Assembly: GCF_007828215.1 (NCBI RefSeq)
Contig: NZ_VIUE01000013.1
Coordinates: 1 to 64,000, forward strand
Direction of reading: 5' to 3'
Source of the DNA: Pseudomonas sp. SJZ074
Lineage (GTDB): Bacteria; Pseudomonadota; Gammaproteobacteria; Pseudomonadales; Pseudomonadaceae
DNA: 64,000 nt
The notes beneath the pieces are model-generated. The model made no database searches and had not been told where the DNA came from. It worked only from the letters and a program-made list of their open reading frames with translations. This document shows, one piece after another, positions 34,671-43,850 of the stretch; the stretch's first letter is position 1; every line of letters begins with the position of its first letter. The position numbers were made by a program, and so were the translations under genes.

Positions 34671-35717
34671 TCAGCGGGAAAAGCGCTTGCGGTAATCCCG
34701 GGGTGAAATCGAGAGGTGGCGCTGGAAGGTAAGGCGCATTCGTTCTTCGTCACCGAAACCGCACGAGCGGGCGATCTGATCGATGTTGCGTTGGGAGTCT
34801 TCCAGCAGCCTTCGCGCGGCTTCCAGGCGAAACAACTCGATGGCTTTGGCCGGAGTCCGGCCGGTCTGGCGCTTGTAGACCCGGGAGAAGTTACGCGGGC
34901 TCATTCGCGCCTGGCGGGCCAGCCGTTCGATGGTCAGGTCGTCGCCCAGGTGCTCGGCAATCCAGAGGTGCAGCTCGTCGAAGCCGGCGCTGTCCTGGGT
35001 TTGCAATTGCAGCAGCTGGCTGAATTGCGCCTGGCCACCGGGGCGCTTGAGAAACACCACCAGCTCCCGGGCCACTTGCAGGGCGACCTCGCGGCCGCAG
35101 TCGGCTTCCACCAGCGCCAGGGCCATGTCGATGCCGGCGCTGACCCCTGCCGAGGTCCACACGTGACCCTGCTGGATGAAAATCGCATCCAGGTCCACTT
35201 CCACCATCGGGAAACCGCTTTTCAGCATGTCGCACATGGCCCAGTGCGTCGCGGCACGGCGTCCGTTCAGCAAGCCGGCCTGGGCCATCAGGAACGTGCC
35301 GCTGCACACCGATGCGGTGCGTCGGGCCCTGACTGAAGCATGGCGCAGCCAGTCGACCAGATCGACGCAATCGATCATCGCCTGGCGGATGTCGGGCGCG
35401 CCGGGGACGATCAGCGTGTCGATCAGAATGTCTTCGAACTGGCGCAGGCGGCAGGTCTGCACGACCAGGCCTTCGGCGGTTCGCATCAACCCGCCCGGGA
35501 GGCTGGCGGTATGCATGGCGTAGCCGGGCAGGCCGCGTTCGGCCATGGCTTTGGTCGCCGCCCAGAACACCGTCTGGGCGCCGGTCAGGTCCAGAAGGCC
35601 CATTTGCGGGTAGGCCAGGAAGACCAGCGTGCGTGGTTGGGTGATCGACCGGCTGGCAAGGTCGATGTCACGGGGCATTTCGTTCATGGTGGCGTGGATG
35701 TTCAGAGGTCGATTCAT
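34671..35717 (-). CDS. GlxA-like AraC regulator with DJ-1/PfpI domain
   Basis: A 348-residue regulator. The N-terminal class-I glutamine amidotransferase-like domain (about 28-205) includes the nucleophile-elbow-like Cys in SVCSGTFLMAQAGLL. The C-terminal AraC/XylS double HTH is at about 240-345 (IERLARQARMSPRNFSRVYKRQTG and IDQIARSCGFGDEERMRLTFQRH). Relatives include GlxA, ArgR and CdhR-like regulators of amine, arginine and carnitine use. Divergent from the EutR-like gene, with about 140 bp between the starts. Confidence 0.87.
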   Translation of the reverse strand: MNRPLNIHATMNEMPRDIDLASRSITQPRTLVFLAYPQMGLLDLTGAQTVFWAATKAMAERGLPGYAMHTASLPGGLMRTAEGLVVQTCRLRQFEDILIDTLIVPGAPDIRQAMIDCVDLVDWLRHASVRARRTASVCSGTFLMAQAGLLNGRRAATHWAMCDMLKSGFPMVEVDLDAIFIQQGHVWTSAGVSAGIDMALALVEADCGREVALQVARELVVFLKRPGGQAQFSQLLQLQTQDSAGFDELHLWIAEHLGDDLTIERLARQARMSPRNFSRVYKRQTGRTPAKAIELFRLEAARRLLEDSQRNIDQIARSCGFGDEERMRLTFQRHLSISPRDYRKRFSR

Positions 35718-35856
35718 TCTGCTTTATACACTGGCAGCGAATCCATTCCTGGCCAATTATCCGTTTTCGGCACAATTGCACGGCTTGCCTGGGAGGCGGA
35801 ATGGAACTTGCCTGATGTTTGATCCGTAAGCCCAGGAATCGATGAAGGTCGGGTCA

Positions 35857-36849
35857 ATGAATAACAACAACAGAGTGCAGTCGACGGTTCCGGCAAGTGG
35901 GTTTCCGACCCCGGTGGTCAATCGGTTTCGCACCGGTGACATCGACGAACACTCGCGCAACATGGGCGGTTGGCAACTCTGCTACGACCAGTTGACCCCA
36001 GGGCGCTTCGAGGGCGACCTGGTCGAGTTCCGTGCCGACTGGATGCAGCTGGTGCGTGACCGCTCTAACCAGGCGATGACCAAGCAGGGCGCGGCTTGGG
36101 AAGGCGCCATCACCTTCAGCTTGCCGCTGAATGCGGACGGTCCGGCCTTCTGCTCCGGACACCCGATTGCCGAACCCAGCCTGTTGGTTGCACGCGGGCA
36201 AAACCTGCCCGAGTTGTGTACGCCTGCGCACCTCGATCTGTTCGCTTTCGCCTTGGATGAGCAGACGCTGGAACATATGCTGGAGCGCCAGGGCAGCCGG
36301 TTCCAGATTACCGATCTTCCCAAGTGTTACCGGCTCGGTGATTCGATGCTGCCGGCCGAAGTCGCGATGGTGTTCAATGAACTCGAAGGCTGCGCCCAGG
36401 GACGCGACTCGATGTTGGGCTATGAGTCGATCCGTCGGGGCCTGCGCGACACCGTCATGGTGCAGGTGCTGGAATTGGTCGCGCCGGACGAGGCGCCCCC
36501 GCTCAACCCTACGGCGCGCAAGCGCATGGTCGACCGGGCCCGGGAGTACGCCATGGCCCATGTTGATGAGCCGCTGTCGATCCTTGACCTGTGCAACCAC
36601 ATCGGTGCCAGCCGGCGCAAATTGCAGTATTGCTTCCAGGAAACCCTGGGCATCAATCCCGTGGCTTATTTACGCGCGTTGCGCCTCAATGCCGTGCGCC
36701 GTGAGCTGCGCAATGATGATCAGGTCCAGAGCGTGCAGGAGGTAGCGGCACGCTGGGGATTCTGGCATTTGAGCCGGTTTTCCAGTGACTATCGGGTCCT
36801 GTTCGGTGAAACGCCTTCGCAAACCTTGCGTCGCACGCATCTGTGCTGA
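35857..36849 (+). CDS. AraC-family regulator, EutR/FeaR-like
   Basis: A 330-residue regulator with a cupin-like N-terminal half and a C-terminal AraC double HTH (about 240-325, with LSILDLCNHIGASRRKLQYCFQE and VQEVAARWGFWHLSRFSSDYRVLFGETPS). The sequence resembles EutR-type regulators more than GlxA. ATG 35857 has AAGGTCGGG upstream; ATG 35842 with AGGA is also possible. It lies 71 bp before the porin-MFS-amidase genes on the same strand and is the likely activator of that set (inference). Confidence 0.85.
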   Translation: MNNNNRVQSTVPASGFPTPVVNRFRTGDIDEHSRNMGGWQLCYDQLTPGRFEGDLVEFRADWMQLVRDRSNQAMTKQGAAWEGAITFSLPLNADGPAFCSGHPIAEPSLLVARGQNLPELCTPAHLDLFAFALDEQTLEHMLERQGSRFQITDLPKCYRLGDSMLPAEVAMVFNELEGCAQGRDSMLGYESIRRGLRDTVMVQVLELVAPDEAPPLNPTARKRMVDRAREYAMAHVDEPLSILDLCNHIGASRRKLQYCFQETLGINPVAYLRALRLNAVRRELRNDDQVQSVQEVAARWGFWHLSRFSSDYRVLFGETPSQTLRRTHLC

Positions 36850-36920
36850 AAACGGATAACGGCCGATGACGCCTGCTCCCTAGGATGACCCCACCACCAC
36901 ATGGTCGGAAGGGGCATTCG

Positions 36921-37853
36921 ATGAATCACAATAAGAAAACAAACGTCTTGCGCTTTACGTGGTTGACCCTGGGGATGATCGGCCTTTGCGCCGCCGCCCA
37001 TGGCACCGAAAACGGCGCGCCGACCACGGCGGTCGGGGTCTACGACTTCGGTGCGGGCATGATGCCGCCGGCCACGCCCTTCGGGACCGTCGGCCTGCGC
37101 ACGGCGTTTTACTCCGCCAACGTGCAGAAAGACCGCCACGGCAACTCGGTGGACAACAATTTCTCTCTGGATGTGCTGTCCATCGGCGTCGCCTACATGC
37201 GCATGACCGATTACACCGTGTTGGGCGCCAAATATGGCTTCGGCACCGTAGTGCCGTTCTTCAAGATGGACGCCTCGGTACAGGTGCAGACACCTGTCGG
37301 CCCGCTGGACCTTGAAGCCGATCCGTTTCGTCTGGCGGACGTCCAGTTCCTGCCGGTGATCCTGCAATGGACCCTGTCGCCGAACCTGTTCGTCAACACT
37401 CAGTTCCAGATCCAGGCGCCTACCGGCGACTACGACAAGAATCGCTTGATTTCACCCGGCCTCAACCACTGGACGTTCTCACCGATCGTCAACGCCACCT
37501 ACCTCTCCGACAGCGGCTTTGAAGTGTCTTCCAGCTTCGAGGTCGATGTGAATACCCGCAACAACGCCACCGACTACAAGAACGGCGTCGAGTACCGCCA
37601 TGAGTTCGCCGTGGGGCAGCACGCCGGGCCCTGGACCGTGGGGGTGGGCGGCTACTACTACCGCCAGTTCAGCGATGACGATGCGCCAGGACTGGAGACC
37701 GGCAATCGCGCCCGGGTGATGGCCGTAGGGCCGGCGGTGAGTTACTTCAAGCCCGGTATTCCGCCGGTGTGGCTGCACGTCTACAAAGAGTTTGACGCCC
37801 GCAACCGTGCCGAGGGCTATACCGCGGCGTTGCGTATTTCTCAAAGTTTCTGA
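36921..37853 (+). CDS. SphA/phenol-MetA-type outer membrane channel
   Basis: A 310-residue outer-membrane protein. It has a signal peptide (up to AAAHG, about residue 28) and a beta-barrel sequence of alternating aromatic strands ending in Phe (RISQSF). Features such as the start of the mature part (VGVYDFGAGMMPPATPFG) and the GDYDKNRLISPGLNHWTF block match the family called transporter/phenol MetA degradation (Pfam-type PF13557), often linked to uptake of hydrophobic substrates. First gene of a three-gene operon with an MFS permease and amidase. Confidence 0.82.
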   Translation: MNHNKKTNVLRFTWLTLGMIGLCAAAHGTENGAPTTAVGVYDFGAGMMPPATPFGTVGLRTAFYSANVQKDRHGNSVDNNFSLDVLSIGVAYMRMTDYTVLGAKYGFGTVVPFFKMDASVQVQTPVGPLDLEADPFRLADVQFLPVILQWTLSPNLFVNTQFQIQAPTGDYDKNRLISPGLNHWTFSPIVNATYLSDSGFEVSSSFEVDVNTRNNATDYKNGVEYRHEFAVGQHAGPWTVGVGGYYYRQFSDDDAPGLETGNRARVMAVGPAVSYFKPGIPPVWLHVYKEFDARNRAEGYTAALRISQSF

Positions 37854-37864
37854 AGGGGCTCGCC

Positions 37865-39115
37865 ATGAACCAACCAAGCAGCGTTTCAACGGCTCCGTTG
37901 CGTCAGGCAGGCCTGCGTGAGGGCCTGGTACTGATGCTGGGCAGCAGTTTGACCATTATGGGGTCGGTGATGGTTTCTCCCGTCCTGCCCCGCTTGGGTG
38001 CCGAATTCGGCCCCGTGGAACCCCGGGCCGATTTGCTGTTGCCGCTGGCGGTCACCGGGCCGGCCCTGGCAATCGCCCTGTGCGCACCTCTGGCCGGATG
38101 GTTGGCCGATCGCGTCGGGCGTAAGGCCTTGCTGGTGCTTGCCACGTTGCTCTACGCCGTGCTCGGCGCCTTGCCCGCCATGCTCGATAGCCTGCCCGCC
38201 ATCGTGGCGACGAGGCTGTTGTTCGGCTGTACCGAAGCGGCGGTCATGACCTGTTGTGCCACGTTGATTGCCGACTATTGGCACGACGAGGAGCGCTTGC
38301 GCTACGTCAATCGGCAGGTGGTTACCATCGGGCTGGTGGGGGCGCTGTTCTTTGTGGTGGGCGGGGCACTTGGGGAGCATTCGTGGCGCTCGCCGTTCCT
38401 GCTCTATCTCCTGCCGTTATTGCTGGTACCGTCAATGATGAAGGTGTTGTGGGAGCCGCCGCTGGCGCGGCGCAGCGCGACCAGGTCGCCAAACGACGGG
38501 GCAGGCTTGACCAAAGTGGCGGTGCTGCCGCTGGTGGTCGGCAACCTGATGATTTTTGGCGGCATGGTCCTGGCCTTCGTTTTACCGGTCCAGGCGCCGA
38601 TGCTGTTGGTCAGCCTGGGCATTACCTCCAGCACCATGATCGGCATGGCAGCGGGGCTGAGCCTGTTGGCGACGCTGGTCGGTTCGCTGATGTGGCCGAT
38701 GCTGCGTCGCCGCTTCGGCATCGCCGGTTGCAATGCATTGCTGCTGGGGCTGGCGAGCCTTGGGCTATGGCTGCTGACGCGCGCACAGAGTTACAACGAG
38801 GTGCTGGTTTCAGTACTCATCCAGGGTCTGGGGTTCGGGTTGTTGGTGCCCAATGTGATGGCACCGGTGATGAACGCCCTGACCGCCAGCACCCGTGGTC
38901 GGGGGTTGGGCGGGTTCACGGCATTTCTCTATCTCGGTCAATTCGCCAGTCCTCTGGTAGTGGCCGGCGTGGGGGGATTGGCCGGGGATCTGCGCCAGTC
39001 CATCCAATGGTTAGCGTTCACCAGCCTTGTCGTAGCACTGCTTTGGCTGATTACCGGTCTGCGCAGCCGTGGTCACGACCAGGCCAGTCCTATCGGTACA
39101 CGCCCATCATCATGA
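37865..39115 (+). CDS. MFS transporter
   Basis: A 416-residue 12-TM major facilitator. The first cytoplasmic loop has the family signature (GWLADRVGRKALL). It starts 11 bp after the porin gene with GAAGGGG as ribosome site, and is 16 bp before the amidase. It probably imports the amide substrate or exports a product; the substrate cannot be read from sequence. Confidence 0.88.
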   Translation: MNQPSSVSTAPLRQAGLREGLVLMLGSSLTIMGSVMVSPVLPRLGAEFGPVEPRADLLLPLAVTGPALAIALCAPLAGWLADRVGRKALLVLATLLYAVLGALPAMLDSLPAIVATRLLFGCTEAAVMTCCATLIADYWHDEERLRYVNRQVVTIGLVGALFFVVGGALGEHSWRSPFLLYLLPLLLVPSMMKVLWEPPLARRSATRSPNDGAGLTKVAVLPLVVGNLMIFGGMVLAFVLPVQAPMLLVSLGITSSTMIGMAAGLSLLATLVGSLMWPMLRRRFGIAGCNALLLGLASLGLWLLTRAQSYNEVLVSVLIQGLGFGLLVPNVMAPVMNALTASTRGRGLGGFTAFLYLGQFASPLVVAGVGGLAGDLRQSIQWLAFTSLVVALLWLITGLRSRGHDQASPIGTRPSS

Positions 39116-39131
39116 ATAAGGAATCCGAAGC

Positions 39132-40586
39132 ATGAGCATGCAAGACATCCACCAGTTGATGGATCGCGAAGACGCCATGGGCCTGGCCGAGTGGGTCCGG
39201 CGCGGCGAGGTCCGGCCTGGCGAATTGCTCGAGGTGGCCATCGAGCGCCTCGAACGGGTCGAGCCGCAACTCAATGCCGTGGCCGAGCGGCTGTATGACG
39301 CGGCCCGGGAAGCGGCGCAAACGCCTGAGATGGGGCAGGGCCCGTTGGCCGGCGTGCCGACGTTGATCAAGGACCTGTTTTCGCCGGTCAACGGTGCGGC
39401 GATGACCAATGGCTCCCGTTCTCTTGGAAGCGCTCGTGCGGATTTCGAGGCGGAAGTGGTGACGCGTTTGCGCCGGGCAGGGTGCCAGTTGATGGGCACC
39501 AGCACGTCGCCGGAGTTCGGCACGTCGTACTCCACCGAGTCCACGCGTTTCGGCGCGACTCGCAACCCCTGGAACACCGACTACAGCGCCGGGGGCTCCA
39601 GCGGCGGTGCAGCGGCGTTGGTGGCGGCCCGGGTGGTGCCGTTCGCCCATGGCAACGATGGCGGCGGTTCGTTGCGGGTGCCGGCGTCCTGCTGCGGGGT
39701 GTTCGGTCTCAAGCCCAGCCGTGGCCTGTTGCCCTCGGGGCCGATTGTGGGGGAGGGCTGGGCGGGGATGGGCACGCCCCATGCGATCACCTTGTCGGTG
39801 CGTGACAGCGCGGCGTTGCTGGATGCGACCGCAGGGATGGATCTCGGCGCGCCCTATGCCGCCCCGGTGCAGGCACTGCCTTACGTAACCGCGGTGCAGC
39901 GCGATCCACAGCCGCTGCGCATCGCCCTGGTCGAGCAGCTCGGCCCCTGGCCGACGTCGCCTGAGAGCTTGCGGGCGGTGGGCGAGGCGGCACGCTTGTG
40001 CGAGTCCCTGGGGCATCGTGTCGAGCCGGTGAGCCTGCCGGTGGTGTTGCCGGAGTTTCTCGACCAGGTGTTCACCATCATCGGTGCAAGCACGCGTCAT
40101 TATGTCGATCTGCTGGGCCAGATGCGTGGCTTCGCGGTCCAGGCCGAAGAGCTGGAAGTGCGCACCCGGATCATCCTGCGGGACAAAGGGAATGTGAGCG
40201 GCGCCCAATACGCGGCCGCTGTGGAGTGGATACACGGCCTGGGCCGGCAACTGGCGCTGTTCATGCAGGATTACGACCTGATCCTCACCCCGGTCCTGAC
40301 CCGCGAACCGGCGCCGATTGGCGAGCTGGACATCCAGGATGTGTGCCTGAGCCTTGATCAGTTGATCGAGCGCTACCACAGCTACTCGCCCTTCACGGCC
40401 TTGTTCAATGCCAGCGGTCAACCGGCGATGTCGGTGCCGTTGTCCTGGAGTGCCAGAGGCTTGCCGATGGGGGCGCATTTCGCCGGGCGCTTTGGTGAGG
40501 AGGGCACGTTGCTGGCCCTGGCCGGACAACTGGAGCGAGCCCGGCCGTGGCGGGGGCGGGTGCCGGCGGTGAATGCTTGTTGGTGA
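39132..40586 (+). CDS. amidase signature enzyme
   Basis: A 484-residue Ser-cisSer-Lys hydrolase of the amidase signature family. Lys80 (PTLIKDLF), the GGSSGG block (154-159) and nucleophile Ser180 (GNDGGGSLRVPASCCG) form the triad. It is full length for the family. It should hydrolyse a carboxylic amide or related bond. With an outer-membrane channel and a permease in the same operon, it looks like the enzyme of a small catabolic unit. Confidence 0.88.
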   Translation: MSMQDIHQLMDREDAMGLAEWVRRGEVRPGELLEVAIERLERVEPQLNAVAERLYDAAREAAQTPEMGQGPLAGVPTLIKDLFSPVNGAAMTNGSRSLGSARADFEAEVVTRLRRAGCQLMGTSTSPEFGTSYSTESTRFGATRNPWNTDYSAGGSSGGAAALVAARVVPFAHGNDGGGSLRVPASCCGVFGLKPSRGLLPSGPIVGEGWAGMGTPHAITLSVRDSAALLDATAGMDLGAPYAAPVQALPYVTAVQRDPQPLRIALVEQLGPWPTSPESLRAVGEAARLCESLGHRVEPVSLPVVLPEFLDQVFTIIGASTRHYVDLLGQMRGFAVQAEELEVRTRIILRDKGNVSGAQYAAAVEWIHGLGRQLALFMQDYDLILTPVLTREPAPIGELDIQDVCLSLDQLIERYHSYSPFTALFNASGQPAMSVPLSWSARGLPMGAHFAGRFGEEGTLLALAGQLERARPWRGRVPAVNACW

Positions 40587-40815
40587 GCTTGACTGGCTAA
40601 AAGGCAACGCGATGCTCGCCCTGCAGGGAGCGGGCATCGGCAACTTTCTTCAAACGGTTTATGCCCTTTCTACTGTCTGTAACCTGCGCTCTAGAGGGGT
40701 TATCCGTCGCAGGGCACTAAACCAGCGCAATAATTTCAAATCAATATCAAAGAGCCATATTGACCCATTGTCCTACAATCAGTAATCTTTGCTGAATGTT
40801 TCAAGGACTGAAAAT
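40587..40815. promoter_or_regulatory. upstream region of the aminolipid cluster
   Basis: 229 bp. A hairpin at 40611-40638 (GATGC and GCATC enclosing CCCTGCAGGG) may end the amidase transcript. After it the DNA turns AT-rich (about 40730-40815) and holds a fair -10 (TACAAT, 40774-40779) without a convincing -35. This is the likely promoter of the 15-gene operon. No regulator gene is adjacent. Confidence 0.5.
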
Positions 40816-42504
40816 ATGACTGACGGATTAGTCGCGCCTGCTCGCCTGTGCCTGATAGAAAAATTCCTTTCTTGCCCATCTTCTCGTCTGACCACGGTCC
40901 TGGCGCAGGATGGCGTTGTCTCCTTGAAACAGTCCGAAATGCTTGCCCGGGTGGCTTGTGCGCGCCGGGTATTGCGTCAGAGTGCCCTGGCACCTGAACA
41001 GGTCGTTGCCATCGCCCTGCCTTCCAGCGTTGAAGTGCTGGTCGTGGTGCTAGCATGCTGGGCCGAGGGGTTGGCGATTGCCTTGCTGCCCCACGAAAGC
41101 AAACGCGAAGGGGCGGGGATAGAGGCGATGCTGGCATTGCTCGAACCTGCCTTGATCCTTACCTCTGAGCACATCGCGCAGCAGCTTGCGCAAGAATGGG
41201 CGCAGCGGGTCTTGACGGATGCCGCCCTGAGCGAGCGTATGCAGGCTGTGGAAACACCCGTCAATGAGCCAGTACTCAGCCGTCCTGAAAGCCTTGCGAT
41301 CCTGCAGTTTACCTCCGGCAGTACCGGCGCGCCGAAAGCGGTATGCATCACCCAGGCCATGCTCAGTGCCAATTGCCAGGCTATCGCCGAACGCGTGTCC
41401 GTCGCAGCGGCGGATCGCATGGTGAGCTGGTTGCCCCTGCATCACGACATGGGGCTTTCTGCCTTGACCCTGGCCTGGTGGTGCTCCATCGACCTGGTGT
41501 TGATGCCCACCAGCGAATTCAGCCGTCAGCCCTTGGCCTGGCTCCATGCGCTGTCGCGCTACAAAGGCACGCTGTCACCGGCGCCGACCTCGGCTTTCGC
41601 GTTGCTTGGCCGTCTGGCGGGACGCTTGCGTGACGGCGATCTGGATCTGTCCCATTGGCGCTACGCATGGGTCGGTGCCGAACCGGTTTTTCACGCGCAT
41701 CTTCATCAGTTCGAAACTGCCTTCAGCGCTTATGGCCTGCAAGCGGGCGTACTGCAACCAGCTTACGGCATGGCAGAAGCGGTGGTGGCCGTATCCCTCA
41801 ATGCGCCAGGCCAGGCGTTGCGCGTGCGCTGGCTGGACACTCAGAGCCTGCATGCCGACGGTGTGGTCCGCGAGCAACCGGAAGGTGCACCAGGCGCTGC
41901 GGCCTATCTGGGCAATGGCACCGCGGTCGGTGACGTCGAAACGCGTGTGGTGGACGAACACGGCCTTGAGGTGAGTGAAGGCCTGCTGGGCAGCCTGCAG
42001 ATTCGTGGCAGCAGCGTGATTGGCCGGTACTTGAAGATGGAGCCCGTGCGCCCGCAGGCCAGCGATTGGTACGACACGGGTGACCTGGGTTTCATACTGG
42101 ACGCCGAGATCTACATCACCGGCCGGACCAAGGACCTGATTACCCGTGCGGGAGTGAATGTCAGCCCGCATATCGTCGAATGGTCGTTGGAGCATGAACT
42201 GGGCCTTGCGGCAGGTTCTGTCGCGGCGTTTTCCTGCATTGACAGCCGGCATGTCAAAGAGAGCGTCGTGGTGGTGATCGCCGTCAATGCGTTGGGCAAT
42301 CGTGACCTGGAGGAACTGCGTCGCGAAGTCGCCCGGACAGTGGCGCGCCATGCCGGCGTTCAAGTGGACGACCTGGTGTTGATCCGTCGCGCCGATTTCC
42401 CCAAGACCACCAGCGGCAAGATCCAGCGCCAGGCGCTGAGTCGCTTGTACCTGAGTGGCAAATTGAAGCCCGCAGCGGTCACCACAGACGCTGTATCCGC
42501 CTGA
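40816..42504 (+). CDS. fatty-acyl adenylating enzyme (FAAL / acyl-ACP synthetase type)
   Basis: A 562-residue ANL-superfamily enzyme. Motifs in order: P-loop-like LQFTSGSTGAPKAV, a YGMAEA adenine-binding block, YDTGDLGF, GRTKDLITRAGVNVSP, and the C-terminal catalytic Lys in SGKIQRQ. The APTSAFALL and YGMAEA patterns are typical of fatty-acyl-AMP ligases. With an ACP gene 43 bp downstream, it most likely activates a fatty acid and loads it onto that ACP. ATG 40816 follows CAAGGACTG. It is the first gene of the operon and comparable in role to TamA of tambjamine synthesis or AasR of Caulobacter sphingolipid synthesis. Confidence 0.85.
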   Translation: MTDGLVAPARLCLIEKFLSCPSSRLTTVLAQDGVVSLKQSEMLARVACARRVLRQSALAPEQVVAIALPSSVEVLVVVLACWAEGLAIALLPHESKREGAGIEAMLALLEPALILTSEHIAQQLAQEWAQRVLTDAALSERMQAVETPVNEPVLSRPESLAILQFTSGSTGAPKAVCITQAMLSANCQAIAERVSVAAADRMVSWLPLHHDMGLSALTLAWWCSIDLVLMPTSEFSRQPLAWLHALSRYKGTLSPAPTSAFALLGRLAGRLRDGDLDLSHWRYAWVGAEPVFHAHLHQFETAFSAYGLQAGVLQPAYGMAEAVVAVSLNAPGQALRVRWLDTQSLHADGVVREQPEGAPGAAAYLGNGTAVGDVETRVVDEHGLEVSEGLLGSLQIRGSSVIGRYLKMEPVRPQASDWYDTGDLGFILDAEIYITGRTKDLITRAGVNVSPHIVEWSLEHELGLAAGSVAAFSCIDSRHVKESVVVVIAVNALGNRDLEELRREVARTVARHAGVQVDDLVLIRRADFPKTTSGKIQRQALSRLYLSGKLKPAAVTTDAVSA

Positions 42505-42547
42505 TCCTTCCCCAGCAGCACGGATTGCATACGTGCAAGGAGCACTT

Positions 42548-42814
42548 GTGTTTGATGTTATTTGCCAGACCATCCACCGCCTCTCGACCCAAGGCATTCT
42601 ACCGGCCCACCTCAATGGCTATCCATTGAAGGCCAGCGACACGCTGTTGGACCTGGGGCTCGACTCGATGGGGCAGTTGACGCTGCTGTCAGAGCTCCGG
42701 GGACAACTGTCGGCAGATTTTTCCGCGTCTCTGATCGACGCCATGACCACCCTCCAGGAGTTGGCGCAGTTGCTCGAACACGCCAGCACATTCGAGTTGT
42801 CTGCCGCGGTCTGA
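42548..42814 (+). CDS. acyl carrier protein 1
   Basis: An 88-residue carrier protein with the 4'-phosphopantetheine Ser at residue 40 (LLDLGLDSMGQLTLL). GTG 42548 behind CAAGGAG is the chosen start; a GTG at 42533 has no ribosome site. It probably receives the acyl chain from the adjacent adenylating enzyme and presents it to the desaturase and reductase. It differs clearly from the second ACP at 52933, so the two likely serve different acyl groups. Confidence 0.87.
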   Translation: MFDVICQTIHRLSTQGILPAHLNGYPLKASDTLLDLGLDSMGQLTLLSELRGQLSADFSASLIDAMTTLQELAQLLEHASTFELSAAV

Positions 42815-42827
42815 AGGGGCTTCAAGC

Positions 42828-43850
42828 ATGTCCAATACCATCTCTGACAAGGCAGCGTGGTTCGTCAGTGCGCGAGCCGACACGCTGGCGATCCTGATTG
42901 GCGGTCCGCTTATTTCCGTCGCGCTGCTGCTGGCTATCATGCAGGGCCCGGCATTCCTGATCGGTGCGTTGCTGTTCGCACTGTTCCTGGATATTCCCCA
43001 TGTGCTGCACACCCACGTCCGGCTGTTCGCCGAGCCGCTTGAATACCAGCGCCACAAGAAGCGCTTCTGGGCGAGCCTGCTGGTGATCTCGGCGGTTTGC
43101 GTCGGGTTGTATGCGATGAACGCCTTGCCTTGGCTGGTCGCGATCTGGGTGTACTGGCAACCCTACCATGTGTGCAAGCAACACTTCGGGGTGGCCGCGC
43201 TCTATGCGAAGAAGGCCGGGTACCGGCATTCGACCCAGCCGGTTCGCGACATGGTACTGGCGGGCTTCGCAGCCCCCTTGATGTACCGCATCACCCATGG
43301 CGGATTCCATTTCGGTGACTACCAGCTGTTCGGTCAGGCGCTGCCATTCGCCAATATTTCCATCCCGACACCGGCGCTCGATCCGTACTGGGCCTGGCTC
43401 GCCTACGGAATATTCGCGCTCATGACCATGAAGTTCATCGTGACCGAGTGGGCCCATCGGCGACAGGGAGAGGGCATGCCCCGCTTTGTGCTGGTGATGC
43501 TGGCGGTGTCGTTGGGGTTGTACAACACCGCGTATCTGTTGGTGGATGACCTGTATGCACTGATTCTGATCGGCACCAGCATCCATGCCTTGCAATACCA
43601 CTTGGTCTGCACCTCGACGGTCCTGGCGGGCTTGCGCAGAACCCAGGCGCAGCCAACACCCTCCGGTGCGTTGGGGATGGCCCACGGCTGGGTAAGGCGC
43701 ATGGGGGCCAAGCCCTGGGTCTGGCTGAGTACCCTGGGCCTGGCCAGCCTGCTGGTCCTGAGTCTGGAAATGCCCTCGGTTGGCTTGGTGCCCCTGATCG
43801 TCGTTCTTCATCACTTCTACCTGGACGGTGTCATTTGGAAACGTCGATGA
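42828..43850 (+). CDS. His-rich polytopic membrane protein of unknown function
   Basis: A 340-residue protein with about eight hydrophobic segments. Histidines cluster at membrane edges: IPHVLHTHVR (about 57-66), YHVCKQHFG (about 112-120), HALQYHLV (about 250-257) and LHHFYLDGVIWK near the C-terminus. This layout is reminiscent of membrane di-iron or metal-dependent oxygenases such as desaturases, hydroxylases or Brp/Blh proteins, but I do not recognise the family. It overlaps the true desaturase gene by 4 bp, which suggests joint action on the ACP-bound chain or the final lipid. Confidence 0.7.
   Translation: MSNTISDKAAWFVSARADTLAILIGGPLISVALLLAIMQGPAFLIGALLFALFLDIPHVLHTHVRLFAEPLEYQRHKKRFWASLLVISAVCVGLYAMNALPWLVAIWVYWQPYHVCKQHFGVAALYAKKAGYRHSTQPVRDMVLAGFAAPLMYRITHGGFHFGDYQLFGQALPFANISIPTPALDPYWAWLAYGIFALMTMKFIVTEWAHRRQGEGMPRFVLVMLAVSLGLYNTAYLLVDDLYALILIGTSIHALQYHLVCTSTVLAGLRRTQAQPTPSGALGMAHGWVRRMGAKPWVWLSTLGLASLLVLSLEMPSVGLVPLIVVLHHFYLDGVIWKRR

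Noticed and set aside
38254..39135. Plus-strand open frame within the MFS gene
   Set aside because: It is an alternative frame inside a clear 12-TM transporter and lacks a ribosome site.
40761..40779. TTGACC and TACAAT as a sigma-70 promoter of the lipid operon
   Set aside because: The two hexamers are only about 8 bp apart, too close; only the -10 element is kept as a possibility.
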